Below, one piece after another: positions 45,997-53,806 of a stretch of 64,000 nucleotides of DNA. The stretch lies in NCBI RefSeq assembly GCF_006459125.1, contig NZ_CP041070.1, forward strand, positions 2,418,001 through 2,482,000, written 5' to 3'. Position 1 is the first letter of the stretch. Every line of letters starts with the position of its first letter. Below the pieces are notes generated by a model. The model searched no databases. It saw nothing but the letters and a program-made list of their open reading frames with translations, and was not told the DNA's origin. The DNA is from Halarcobacter anaerophilus (GTDB lineage: Bacteria > Campylobacterota > Campylobacteria > Campylobacterales > Arcobacteraceae). Made by a program: the position numbers and the translations under genes.

Positions 45997-46366
45997 AGTT
46001 TTCCTTTTTTATATATTTCTCATACCAATCATATGAGTAAAAAATTTCTAAATTTTCTTCCTTATCTAAAGATTTTAAAAATTCATCATTAGGATATTTT
46101 TCAATCAGTTCATCATGTATCTTCTGCACGAAATTATTGTGTTTTTCAATTTCACTAGGAAGTGGAATATAAGGCTCAAAATTGGTAATACCTTTAGTTC
46201 TTAACTCTTTAAGATTATCATCACTTATATAATCAATAGGTGTAAATGTCTCTTCACTACCAGTTCTTACTTTTTTTGAATGTAGCTCATTCATTACTTT
46301 TTTATAATTATAAATTTGTCTCACTTCTATACTTTCTAAACTAAAATTTGTTTTATTTTTACCCAA
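45989..46366 (-). CDS. Hypothetical protein, 125 residues, start uncertain
   Basis: Not recognised. It is a soluble, charged protein (SEETFTPIDYISDDNLKEL, PYIPLPSEIEKHNNFVQKI, YPNDEFLKSLDKEENLEIFY). The longest reading begins at a TTG 31 bases inside the metallophosphoesterase gene. A GTG or the ATG at 46292-46294 (101 residues), beyond the upstream stop, is equally plausible. It is the middle gene of a five-gene leftward operon. Confidence 0.5.
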   Translation of the reverse strand: MGKNKTNFSLESIEVRQIYNYKKVMNELHSKKVRTGSEETFTPIDYISDDNLKELRTKGITNFEPYIPLPSEIEKHNNFVQKIHDELIEKYPNDEFLKSLDKEENLEIFYSYDWYEKYIKKENYE

Positions 46367-47160
46367 GAGCCATTACCACTTTCATTAAAGTAGCCCAGTG
46401 GATTGCAAATACATTTAACATGATGTTCTATATATTCAAGTTCTTCATGAGTATGACCAAATATCCAATATTTCATATTCCCATTTTTTAAATATTTCTC
46501 TCCATCAAAACAAAAAAAGGAGCTTGAAGGATTGTTTTGAAATTTTATACTTATATTATCTTTTTTTGCAGATGGATTTACATGAGTAATCATGACATCA
46601 CAATCTTTATAAACTGCTTCTATCTTAGGCTTTTCAATTTCAAATATATCATCAAAATTTTCAATTTCAAATATAAATTTTGCATCTGGAGTACAGTTAG
46701 ACCACATAGCATTTGTAGATTTTTTAGTAAAATCTCCATTAGAGTAGTTTACTCTTAAAAAGCCATCATTATACCAACTATCACATCCACCAAATCTAAC
46801 CCCATCTATTTCAATAACATTTCCATTTAAACAATACATACCCTCTTTTGAGTTAATTAATTCTCTCATATTGTCAACTCTTTCAAAAGAGTCTTTGAAT
46901 AGTTTTTTGTTTGTTTTGCCCATTAAGTAATAATCATGGTTGCCAAGAACACAAATTATATTTTTATAATGCTCTTTTAAAATCTTTAATATTTTTATAT
47001 TTTGTTCATTATCATGACCTAAATCACCTGCAATAATTAATACATCACCAAGATTTTTAAAATCAATAATTTGGCTATAAAATTTGATTACATCATCTTT
47101 TTTATATTTATTAAAAAAATAATTGTCAAAATGAACATCACTTAAAATATCAATTTTCAT
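46336..47160 (-). CDS. Calcineurin-like metallophosphoesterase
   Basis: The 274-residue cytoplasmic protein has all five motifs of the superfamily: ILSDVHFDNYF (D-x-H), IIAGDLGHD (G-D), VLGNHDYY (G-N-H-D), MITHVNPSAK (H) and WIFGHTHEE (G-H-x-H). It hydrolyses phosphomono- or phosphodiesters using two metals; the substrate may be a nucleotide or nucleic acid. It starts directly after the 76-residue gene and is part of a leftward operon led by an HTH protein. Metallophosphoesterases are common in phage and island cargo. Confidence 0.9.
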   Translation of the reverse strand: MKIDILSDVHFDNYFFNKYKKDDVIKFYSQIIDFKNLGDVLIIAGDLGHDNEQNIKILKILKEHYKNIICVLGNHDYYLMGKTNKKLFKDSFERVDNMRELINSKEGMYCLNGNVIEIDGVRFGGCDSWYNDGFLRVNYSNGDFTKKSTNAMWSNCTPDAKFIFEIENFDDIFEIEKPKIEAVYKDCDVMITHVNPSAKKDNISIKFQNNPSSSFFCFDGEKYLKNGNMKYWIFGHTHEELEYIEHHVKCICNPLGYFNESGNGSWVKIKQILV

Positions 47161-47391
47161 CTATAAAAGAATCCCTTCATTTCCACTTAGCTCATTTGTG
47201 TAAACTTGTCTTAAATCATCTTCAGTAACTTCTAATATTTCTCCTGTAGCAGGGTCAATTTTTTCTAGTTTAAAACCTTGTACATATAAAGATTCATACC
47301 CCTCAACATTTATTATCGAACTGCATTCTTTAGGTTGATTATAAAATTTTTTGTATTTGATAAAGCCCTCTTCAAAACTATCTTTACTCAT
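47161..47391 (-). CDS. Small hypothetical protein, 76 residues
   Basis: Not recognised. It is acidic and soluble. It contains IDPATGEILEVTEDDLRQVY, a T-G-E-I beta-hairpin pattern seen in many small phage proteins. It abuts the metallophosphoesterase gene and overlaps the HTH gene by one base (TAATG), so all are translated together. Confidence 0.55.
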   Translation of the reverse strand: MSKDSFEEGFIKYKKFYNQPKECSSIINVEGYESLYVQGFKLEKIDPATGEILEVTEDDLRQVYTNELSGNEGILL

Positions 47392-48140
47392 TAATTATAT
47401 CCCATTTCATTATATTTATTGTAAAACCTTTCTCTTGATCTTAACCTTAAATCTTTTAGACTTATAATAAGATAACTAGCACTCTTTTCACATATTTTAA
47501 ATAATTCACCATCTATTAATCTATAAATATGAGCTTTATTATCTATATCTGAATTATTATGGATAATAAGTGAATAATTTTTGATAAATGCCTTTTCTTT
47601 AACTAATAAGCTTAATTTTTCAATATTCATTTCAATATCTTTATAATTATTATCAAAAGAATATATATTTTTTTCAAGTATTTTTTGTGAATCACCAATT
47701 CCTCTATCTTTAATATATGCACATTTTAAATATTTGGGTTTATATCTTTCAATTGTACCATCGATAAGTTCAATTGTTATTGGCTCTTCTTTTTTATTGT
47801 CCTTTTTAACATCAATCTTTTCTTTACGTACAACTACTTCATTTGAAGAAATTTCATTTGGCATTTCTATATTTTTATCACTATAATTTTTCTTTGCTAA
47901 TACATAATCACTTTCTACTTGATTTAGTCTTTTTTCATTTCTTTGAATCCAGTTGTAAAGATTTGAATATGAAGTTTCATATTGATATTCTTCCTTTAAA
48001 AATTCCAATATTTTTAAGATTGGTATTTTTTCTAATCGCAGATAAAAAATATCATCTTTATATTTCTCTAAATTTGATACTCTTTTTTTTTGATTTTTAT
48101 ATTTTAAGCTAAACTCTTCTGCTTTTTTTGAAAATTTCAT
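47391..48140 (-). CDS. HTH protein, probable operon regulator or relaxosome-like DNA-binding protein
   Basis: The 249-residue basic protein has a helix-turn-helix near residues 25-65: FYLRLEKIPILKILEFLKEE then TSYSNLYNWIQRNEKRL, a pattern (start of one helix, then S-x-S-x-L-Y-x-W-I-x-R) like TraK-type and MobC-type accessory proteins and some phage regulators. The rest is charged, ending LISLKDLRLRSRERFYNKYN. It starts 49 bases from an array of six ATCTTAT-type repeats phased on the DNA helix, so autoregulation or origin binding is likely. Leads a five-gene leftward operon. Confidence 0.6.
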   Translation of the reverse strand: MKFSKKAEEFSLKYKNQKKRVSNLEKYKDDIFYLRLEKIPILKILEFLKEEYQYETSYSNLYNWIQRNEKRLNQVESDYVLAKKNYSDKNIEMPNEISSNEVVVRKEKIDVKKDNKKEEPITIELIDGTIERYKPKYLKCAYIKDRGIGDSQKILEKNIYSFDNNYKDIEMNIEKLSLLVKEKAFIKNYSLIIHNNSDIDNKAHIYRLIDGELFKICEKSASYLIISLKDLRLRSRERFYNKYNEMGYN

Positions 48141-48188
48141 ATTATAGCCTCTATATCATACAAATTATATTTAATTATATTATTAAAT

Positions 48189-48269
48189 ATCTTATAATTA
48201 TCTTATTGGTTTATGTAATTATCTCATTTATTTTTATATTTATCTATATTTATCTTATAATTATCTTAT
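48189..48269. promoter_or_regulatory. Six helically phased ATCTTAT repeats
   Basis: Units (ATCTTAT, with one ATCTCAT and one ATCTATA) start at 48189, 48200, 48221, 48242, 48252 and 48263: spacings 11, 21, 21, 10 and 11, all near whole multiples of the 10.5-bp helical turn. They lie just upstream of the HTH gene, consistent with a cooperative operator or origin/oriT binding array. Confidence 0.7.
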
Positions 48270-48358
48270 GATTAAGTATTTGATATTAATAATATTTAAA
48301 AAAATCTATTATAATTTTTTCATCTAAAAGCCTATAGTTTTAAATCAACATTTTGAAA

Positions 48359-48467
48359 GCGAGTCAGCCATTTGTAATACAATTTATGCCGAAGGCAAAA
48401 TATGTTTACAAACCGAATTAAAAAATATTCATTTCATTCAATTTTATTAATATCTTGGCAGACTCGC
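48359..48467. repeat. 109-bp element closed by an imperfect 12-bp inverted repeat
   Basis: GCGAGTCAGCCA (48359-48370) and TGGCAGACTCGC (48456-48467) pair with one mismatch over 12 positions, enclosing small hairpins (TGCC-GAA-GGCA, TTGTAATACAA). The arms are GC-rich in an AT-rich gap. It may be a folded RNA, an origin of transfer or a replication-origin structure. Confidence 0.5.
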
Positions 48468-48492
48468 CTCATTTCACGCACTTCATTTGTTC

Positions 48493-48594
48493 CATATCGG
48501 ATGACATTCCAATCATTCACATTCGTTCATATCTTTTCATTATTATGTGATATAATTTTAGTAACAATAAGTTAAAGTAATTGTTTCCGATATG
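48493..48594. repeat. 102-bp element closed by a perfect 9-bp inverted repeat
   Basis: CATATCGGA (48493-48501) and TCCGATATG (48586-48594) enclose 84 bases, almost the same spacing as the 85 bases of the element 25 bases to its left. A TATAAT box lies within. Confidence 0.4.
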
Positions 48595-48600
48595 TGAACA

Positions 48601-48816
48601 CCCTCTTTTTTTGTTCTGAATTTATATTCCTCTATTACTTTTTAAATGATTACATTTTTTATCAAACTTAATAAATATATTAAAAAAATAATACATTAAA
48701 AACTTATATATGTTAAATCTTATTCAAATTGATTTAGAACTGAACCACTTCAAAGAAATCTAAATATGTTGCTGATGAAGCAAGTATTCCTGCCGTAGAG
48801 TTTGATTAATTAATAC
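48601..48816. other. Gap with a short coding relic
   Basis: Mostly structureless A/T sequence. Bases of about 48742-48810 (plus strand) read as an open frame without start codon ending SKYVADEASIPAVEFD and stop. The codon quality is higher than in surrounding DNA, so it could be the tail of a lost gene; no family is identified. Confidence 0.25.
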
Positions 48817-48838
48817 TATGTTCACAATAGTGAACATA
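48817..48838. repeat. TATGTTCAC-AATA-GTGAACATA palindrome
   Basis: A perfect 9-bp inverted repeat with a 4-base centre, without T-run on either side. It is related in sequence to the TGTTCGC-N4-GCGAACG palindromes at 42915 and 48898. Confidence 0.6.
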
Positions 48839-48897
48839 ACTAAGCTCTTTTATTTTTAATACTAAGACCAAAATGTATAAAAGGTAGAATTTAAATG

Positions 48898-48919
48898 AAG
48901 CGTTCGCATCTGCGAACAC
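48898..48919. repeat. GTTCGCA-TC-TGCGAAC palindrome (copy 2)
   Basis: A perfect 7-bp arm palindrome (48902-48917) with AG and CT extending it beyond a mismatch. The plus strand continues CCTTTTATAAT, which could also act as a terminator. The minus-strand reading TGTTCGCANNTGCGAACGCTT matches 42915-42935 except for the two centre bases. Confidence 0.6.
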
Positions 48920-48970
48920 TCCTTTTATAATTTAATTGAATAATCAATATAGTTGCCATAAAAATTATCT

Positions 48971-50749
48971 TTATAAAAAACTTGAATCTACTATTTCATT
49001 ATTCACTATTAGTACATTTGTTTTAGTACTATTAATCTTTTGTAATAATATATTTGACTTATCTAACTCTTCTTTATTTCTAAAGCTAAATAAACAATTT
49101 TCAAATTTTGTATTCTTAAAAGTTACATTAATAAAAATCACATCTTCAATTTTACAATTTTTAAAGGTACTATCTGCAAAGGTACTATCTACGAAAGTAA
49201 CCCTATCAAAAATTTCTTCTTTTAAATTCAACTTTAACCTATTAATTCTTTCATATCTCTCTTTATCAGAAAAATCTTTATTTTTTAGAAATTTCTTATA
49301 AAATTCTTGATTTTCTAATTCTTTAATTTTTTCGAAATACTTCTTATCATCTAATCCAAATGTATTTGAATTAAATCTTGTAGAGACAACAGTTCCTCCA
49401 AAAATAAAAAAATTTTCATATTCATTATTATTAAACTCACTATAAATTATATTTGTTGAATAAAAATTCACTAATCCAAAATTGATGTATTGGAATTTGC
49501 TATTAATTATATTAGTTTTATTGAAATTACTATTCAGAACTTTAGAATCATCTCTTCTTTTTCCTAACATATAATAGTCAGAATATTCACCAATTATATT
49601 TATTTGATCTAAAAAAGAATCATTGAAATTTACAAAATTAAAATAGGTATTATAAAACCTATTATTAATTAAAATAGCTTTATTAAATTCCACGCTATTG
49701 AAGTCTGTATTGGAAAATACTGAATTTCCCAATTTAATTCGACTTAATACTATTCTTCTTATGTCTCTATTATTTACATATAATCCTTTTGCATCTTTTG
49801 CATAATCTCCATCATGAATAAGAGGATTCATCGGTGTTAAATCAATATCATTAATATATTTAAGAGGAAATAGTTTTTGAGAATATGTATATTTTGAATC
49901 TTTTCCACTAGTTCCTTTCAAGTTCTGTATTTCTATAGGGCTAAGAATCTCAAAAGCTGCATAAATTACAAAGAAAACCATCAAAAAGTATTGAGGAATA
50001 AAAGTTAATGCATTTGAATAAATACGAAAAGATAAAATAATATTAACTATTCCGATAATAAGTATAAAAAACAATGGTACTATTGGATATGAAGAAATAA
50101 AACATACTTGAATTAATAAAATAATTGGTAAAAACATAAGAATTTGAAAAAAAGTAAGAAGTCTGAAACTTAAATTATTTGAATTACGTTTACTATATAA
50201 AGAAATATGATTAAAACTGAATGGATTCAGATATAGTAATTTTTCCTGAATTTTTTTAGACTTAAAAGAATATTTAGTGAATGAATATACCTTTATATAA
50301 TGTCCCAATAAACTTTCAACAACAAAAATATGTGCAAACACAACCAATATTGAAGTATATAAAGTGAATTCATATGTAGTTAATGAAATATCAAAAGTAA
50401 AAAATTTAAACCCTGTATTAACAAAAATATCTTTTGCAGAAATACTTGCAATAGTTACTATACAGAACAATAAAAAAGTTATATAAGTATTTAACAAAAT
50501 CTGACTTTTATTAGATGAATTGTTTAGAGAGTTTAAAAGAAGCTCATGTTCTATATCAGAGAGGGAAGTAATTTTTATATATTTACGTCTAAAAAACCGG
50601 AGTATTTTCCGTGAATACTTCAATGGCAATAATTTTATAATACCTCTAACATATCCCTTATTAGTAAGAAAATAATTTCGCCAAAACTTATTAAGAATAC
50701 CTATAAAAAAGAGAATCAAGGACCATAATTTTTTTAATTTATTTATCAT
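48971..50749 (-). CDS. Membrane pentapeptide-repeat protein
   Basis: A 592-residue protein. The N-terminal half has about six TM helices between 85 and 275 (for example TYITFLLFCIVTIASISAKD, TLYTSILVVFAHIFVVES, PLFFILIIGIVNIILSF, YFLMVFFVIYAAFEIL). From about 330 the protein carries pentapeptide-type repeats with F or I at every fifth position (SNTDFNSVEFNKAILINNRF, FNKTNIINSKFQYINF, FVDSTFADSTFKNCKIEDVI, FKNTKFENCLFSF), forming a right-handed beta-helix, interrupted by a helical insert (about 470-515). The function is unknown. It lies downstream of the AAA/subtilase defence pair and two small genes; a membrane-acting effector is one possibility. Confidence 0.75.
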   Translation of the reverse strand: MINKLKKLWSLILFFIGILNKFWRNYFLTNKGYVRGIIKLLPLKYSRKILRFFRRKYIKITSLSDIEHELLLNSLNNSSNKSQILLNTYITFLLFCIVTIASISAKDIFVNTGFKFFTFDISLTTYEFTLYTSILVVFAHIFVVESLLGHYIKVYSFTKYSFKSKKIQEKLLYLNPFSFNHISLYSKRNSNNLSFRLLTFFQILMFLPIILLIQVCFISSYPIVPLFFILIIGIVNIILSFRIYSNALTFIPQYFLMVFFVIYAAFEILSPIEIQNLKGTSGKDSKYTYSQKLFPLKYINDIDLTPMNPLIHDGDYAKDAKGLYVNNRDIRRIVLSRIKLGNSVFSNTDFNSVEFNKAILINNRFYNTYFNFVNFNDSFLDQINIIGEYSDYYMLGKRRDDSKVLNSNFNKTNIINSKFQYINFGLVNFYSTNIIYSEFNNNEYENFFIFGGTVVSTRFNSNTFGLDDKKYFEKIKELENQEFYKKFLKNKDFSDKERYERINRLKLNLKEEIFDRVTFVDSTFADSTFKNCKIEDVIFINVTFKNTKFENCLFSFRNKEELDKSNILLQKINSTKTNVLIVNNEIVDSSFL

Positions 50750-50807
50750 AATGTTTTATTAATCAAGGAGAGGATGTGATAACTATTTAGTTACCACATA
50801 TCCTTAA

Positions 50808-51098
50808 TTATGCCCTCCCCAATTTTATTTCAAGAAGAGATATTAGTTCATCTCTCATTACAATCTTAGAGAAACTAGGTAAATGTAATGCATCCTCTAT
50901 ACTATGAACATCAGATATATATTTCATACCATGTTTGTTCATGAAAACTTCTATAAAGTAAAGCACTTCATACCCTTCATCTTTATCAATTCTAATTTTA
51001 TCTTGTATACCAGTATACTCACCATCTCCCTTGTCTCGATTCCATATATACTTATATTTGTCTTTTTGTAAGTTTGATCTTTTAACTACTACGGCCAT
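50808..51098 (-). CDS. Hypothetical protein, 96 residues
   Basis: Not recognised. It is a soluble basic protein. The beginning VVKRSNLQKDKYKYIWNRDK is followed by a beta-strand and helix rich region (GYEVLYFIEVFMNKHGMKYI, then DALHLPSFSKIVMRDELISL). It lies 4 bases after the 70-residue gene, so the two form a pair. Possibly an immunity or regulatory component of the block. Confidence 0.5.
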   Translation of the reverse strand: MAVVVKRSNLQKDKYKYIWNRDKGDGEYTGIQDKIRIDKDEGYEVLYFIEVFMNKHGMKYISDVHSIEDALHLPSFSKIVMRDELISLLEIKLGRA

Positions 51099-51102
51099 AA
51101 CA

Positions 51103-51315
51103 TCATCCTAAATTATTATCTCTATGAGGATCAGGGTTACTAACAGGTGTCTTAATATCATTAATTACACGAATATGATAATTACTATAATTGCCTTTTT
51201 CTATTTGATTAACAAATTGACTTCTTGTCATATTTGCACCTGAATAATTGTCATGAAACATTGTATTTCTTCCAGTACTACTTTCACTAATTGTACTTAC
51301 TTTTTTTCTTGCCAT
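51103..51315 (-). CDS. Small protein with a DUF3892-like C-terminus
   Basis: The 70-residue protein starts MARKKVSTISESSTGRNTMF and contains FVNQIEKGNYSNYHIRVIND and KTPVSNPDPHRDNNLG. The segment R-V-I-N-x-I-K-T-P-V-S-N-P-D with a terminal N-N-L-G resembles small DUF3892-type proteins that are found widely in bacteria and elements. The match is by eye. It is coupled to the 96-residue gene. Confidence 0.5.
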   Translation of the reverse strand: MARKKVSTISESSTGRNTMFHDNYSGANMTRSQFVNQIEKGNYSNYHIRVINDIKTPVSNPDPHRDNNLG

Positions 51316-51481
51316 TTTATTTCCTTAAAAATGTTACAAAATGGATAAAAAAATATGGTTAATACCTATAAAATTAAATTTTATTGATATTTAATATACA
51401 AAAAACTATAATCACTTTGAAACCTTATAGAGAATTGTATTATCTTATTTTAATACCATTTATTTATATTTTGAATAACAA

Positions 51482-51505
51482 ATAACCTGATTGCCGTCAG
51501 GTTAT
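51482..51505 (-). terminator. Hairpin after the subtilase gene
   Basis: ATAACCTGA and TCAGGTTAT form a perfect 9-bp stem with loop TTGCCG. On the minus strand TTGTTATTC follows, a modest T-rich tail. It lies about 80 bases past the stop codon of the subtilase gene. Confidence 0.55.
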
Positions 51506-51584
51506 ACATAAAGCCCGTTATATAATCAAAAAATATTTATTTCCATCGCACTCCTTATAATTAATTTATTATTACTTTAAACAC

Positions 51585-53801
51585 TTATTCAAATTCAATT
51601 TCTTCTTCCGCAATATTATAAATATCAACTCTTGTATCAACATCAATTCTATTAACTAGCCATCCCCTAAGCATGGCATTCCTAATAAATTCTTCTATTC
51701 TATTAATTCCATTAATTTCTTTAAGAGTTATTACAATACCAAACTTTAGCCCCTCTCCAAATTTTTCTTCAAGTCTTTCTTTTGTTTTAAGACTTATTCC
51801 CCATAAAGCATTTTCATATGCTTTCTTATCACGATTTCTTCCAGTTGAAACTTCTCTTAGATGTTTTACATTATCCCATTTTCTAAAAAATTTACGTGCA
51901 TCCTCTTCCCATGTATAATGATCATAAGCATGGGTTTGATAATTATTATCTATTGTTTTAATAGTTCTACCATTTAATCTCCCAAAAGAAATATCTAATT
52001 CTGTATTAGTATAGTCAACACCTTGATTTCTTGAGCATGCAGGGAAATAACATAATGTAGCTTTTGCAATAAAAGGGTGTTTCTCATTGGATACAGGAAT
52101 AGGAATATTGTAATTATAAGTATTATATAGTTCTGATGTTCCTTGAATTATAAATTGTATTTCATCATTTGCACAATATACAATATCTTCTATTCTTTTC
52201 GGAACAATACCATGACCAACTAACGCTGGATCATTTTGTTCCACACTCCATCCTGTTGCAGAATTTATAAGTAATGCTTTTGCAATATTTCTATTTAAAC
52301 CTAAAACATTTACTAAATAAGCTAACTTTCTTGAAATCCAAGGTGCTGCAAAGGAAGTTCCTTTAACAAGTGCTTCTCCTGTTGGAGTACAAACCTTCAT
52401 AGGATTTCTAGAATCACCTCCATAATAACTAATATCAGGTTTTATAAAAAAAGATAATACAGGACCCTTTCGACTATAAGAAGATGGGTTTCCATTAGAA
52501 TCTACTGAATTAACGACAATTGAGTTAATTGAATCAGCAGGAGCACCTATTGGCCTAGTTTCAATTTCTCCTGAAGATAGGTTTGTTCCTGCGATTACAA
52601 ATATAACATCATTTTCGTATTGAATTTTGTCTAAAATTGCAGCTTCAGGAGAGATAAAATTAGAGTGTACACTAAGTTTTGATCCTAAAGATAAATTCCA
52701 AACTTTTATATCTCTATTTTGAGCTACTATTTCACTAATATTTCGTAATATTGTAAATGAATTAAAACTATTACCACTAGCTACAGCAAAGTGTTTTACT
52801 TTAAAATTACCACAACCATCATCTAAATGAGGATTAAAAGTTGGACCATCTACAATTATAGAAGAAACTGCCGTACCATGTTCGAAATCTCTTCCTGTTG
52901 TAGGAATATCAGTATGTAACATATTTGTATATTCTACCCATTCTGAAAAATATACACTATCATCAAATAAGGTATCAATTACGCCTATAGTAGGTTCATT
53001 TTCCGGTGGTCTTATAGTTAATACTTCATCATCAAAAAACTCAAAATCATCTCTTGTTATTTCAGATAGATTAGTTACAGCCATTGAAATTAAAAATGGA
53101 GCTCTTGTTTTTAAAATTTCTAATTCATCAGGTTGTAATAATATAGTTGTTTCATCCATTATACGATTAGATAAAATATTAATACCTAACCTATTTAATA
53201 GTTCTGTAGTATTTACATTAGTTTTATATATAGTAATAATGGCATCATTAATAGTTTCATCTATCGAATCTAGTACATCAAATCTATCAACAAAGTAAGC
53301 ATCTATAATTACTAAAAGAAAATTAGTTTTAGCAATTGTAGAATGAGAATATGAAATTACACCACTATTTATCTGTTTAATAGTTTCATGATCTATTTCA
53401 CCATTAAACTGTGAGTTTAATATATTTATACAGTTTTTCAAACGCGAAATAGATTCATTTAAAATTCCAAGTGACACATAATGTGTTATTATGTGCTTTG
53501 GAGAAGTATCAGGTGAAAACTTTGCACCTACTATTGTACTATTAGGACTGATTGAACTATTTCCTAAAAGTGCTCGAAGTCTATTACTCTTAGCAGCAAT
53601 TTTATTATAATGCGCAGTAATTAAAGCTCCTGGTAATAAATCTTGATTTCGCCAATAGCTTTGCAATTCATTTAAATTCACTAATAAATTTTCTAGTCTT
53701 GATACTTCTACAGATTTACCTGCAGGTAAATTTGGTGCTCCTGGTCTATTTGGACTTGTAGCTTGTTCAAATCTTCCTTTTAATTGTAATAAATTATTCA
53801 A
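51585..53801 (-). CDS. ietS: Cytosolic subtilisin-like (S8) serine protease, IetS-like
   Basis: A 738-residue protein with the full S8 triad: Asp276 in IGVIDTLFD, His308 in FEHGTAVSS and Ser483 in VKGTSFAAP, with oxyanion Asn407 in VIAGTNLSS. There is no signal peptide and the first 260 residues form a helical extension, so it acts inside the cell. The C-terminal part (about 540-738) is beta-rich. It starts 5 bases after the AAA ATPase gene. A cytosolic subtilase paired with an AAA ATPase is the architecture of IetAS, first described as a plasmid stability/toxin-antitoxin pair and later as an anti-phage system, in which the protease is the toxic effector. Confidence 0.85.
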   Translation of the reverse strand: MNNLLQLKGRFEQATSPNRPGAPNLPAGKSVEVSRLENLLVNLNELQSYWRNQDLLPGALITAHYNKIAAKSNRLRALLGNSSISPNSTIVGAKFSPDTSPKHIITHYVSLGILNESISRLKNCINILNSQFNGEIDHETIKQINSGVISYSHSTIAKTNFLLVIIDAYFVDRFDVLDSIDETINDAIITIYKTNVNTTELLNRLGINILSNRIMDETTILLQPDELEILKTRAPFLISMAVTNLSEITRDDFEFFDDEVLTIRPPENEPTIGVIDTLFDDSVYFSEWVEYTNMLHTDIPTTGRDFEHGTAVSSIIVDGPTFNPHLDDGCGNFKVKHFAVASGNSFNSFTILRNISEIVAQNRDIKVWNLSLGSKLSVHSNFISPEAAILDKIQYENDVIFVIAGTNLSSGEIETRPIGAPADSINSIVVNSVDSNGNPSSYSRKGPVLSFFIKPDISYYGGDSRNPMKVCTPTGEALVKGTSFAAPWISRKLAYLVNVLGLNRNIAKALLINSATGWSVEQNDPALVGHGIVPKRIEDIVYCANDEIQFIIQGTSELYNTYNYNIPIPVSNEKHPFIAKATLCYFPACSRNQGVDYTNTELDISFGRLNGRTIKTIDNNYQTHAYDHYTWEEDARKFFRKWDNVKHLREVSTGRNRDKKAYENALWGISLKTKERLEEKFGEGLKFGIVITLKEINGINRIEEFIRNAMLRGWLVNRIDVDTRVDIYNIAEEEIEFE

Positions 53802-53806
53802 TAGAC

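Noticed and set aside
48541-48600. A gene transcribed from the TATAAT box at about 48550
   Set aside because: No open frame of useful length follows; only a possible RNA remains.
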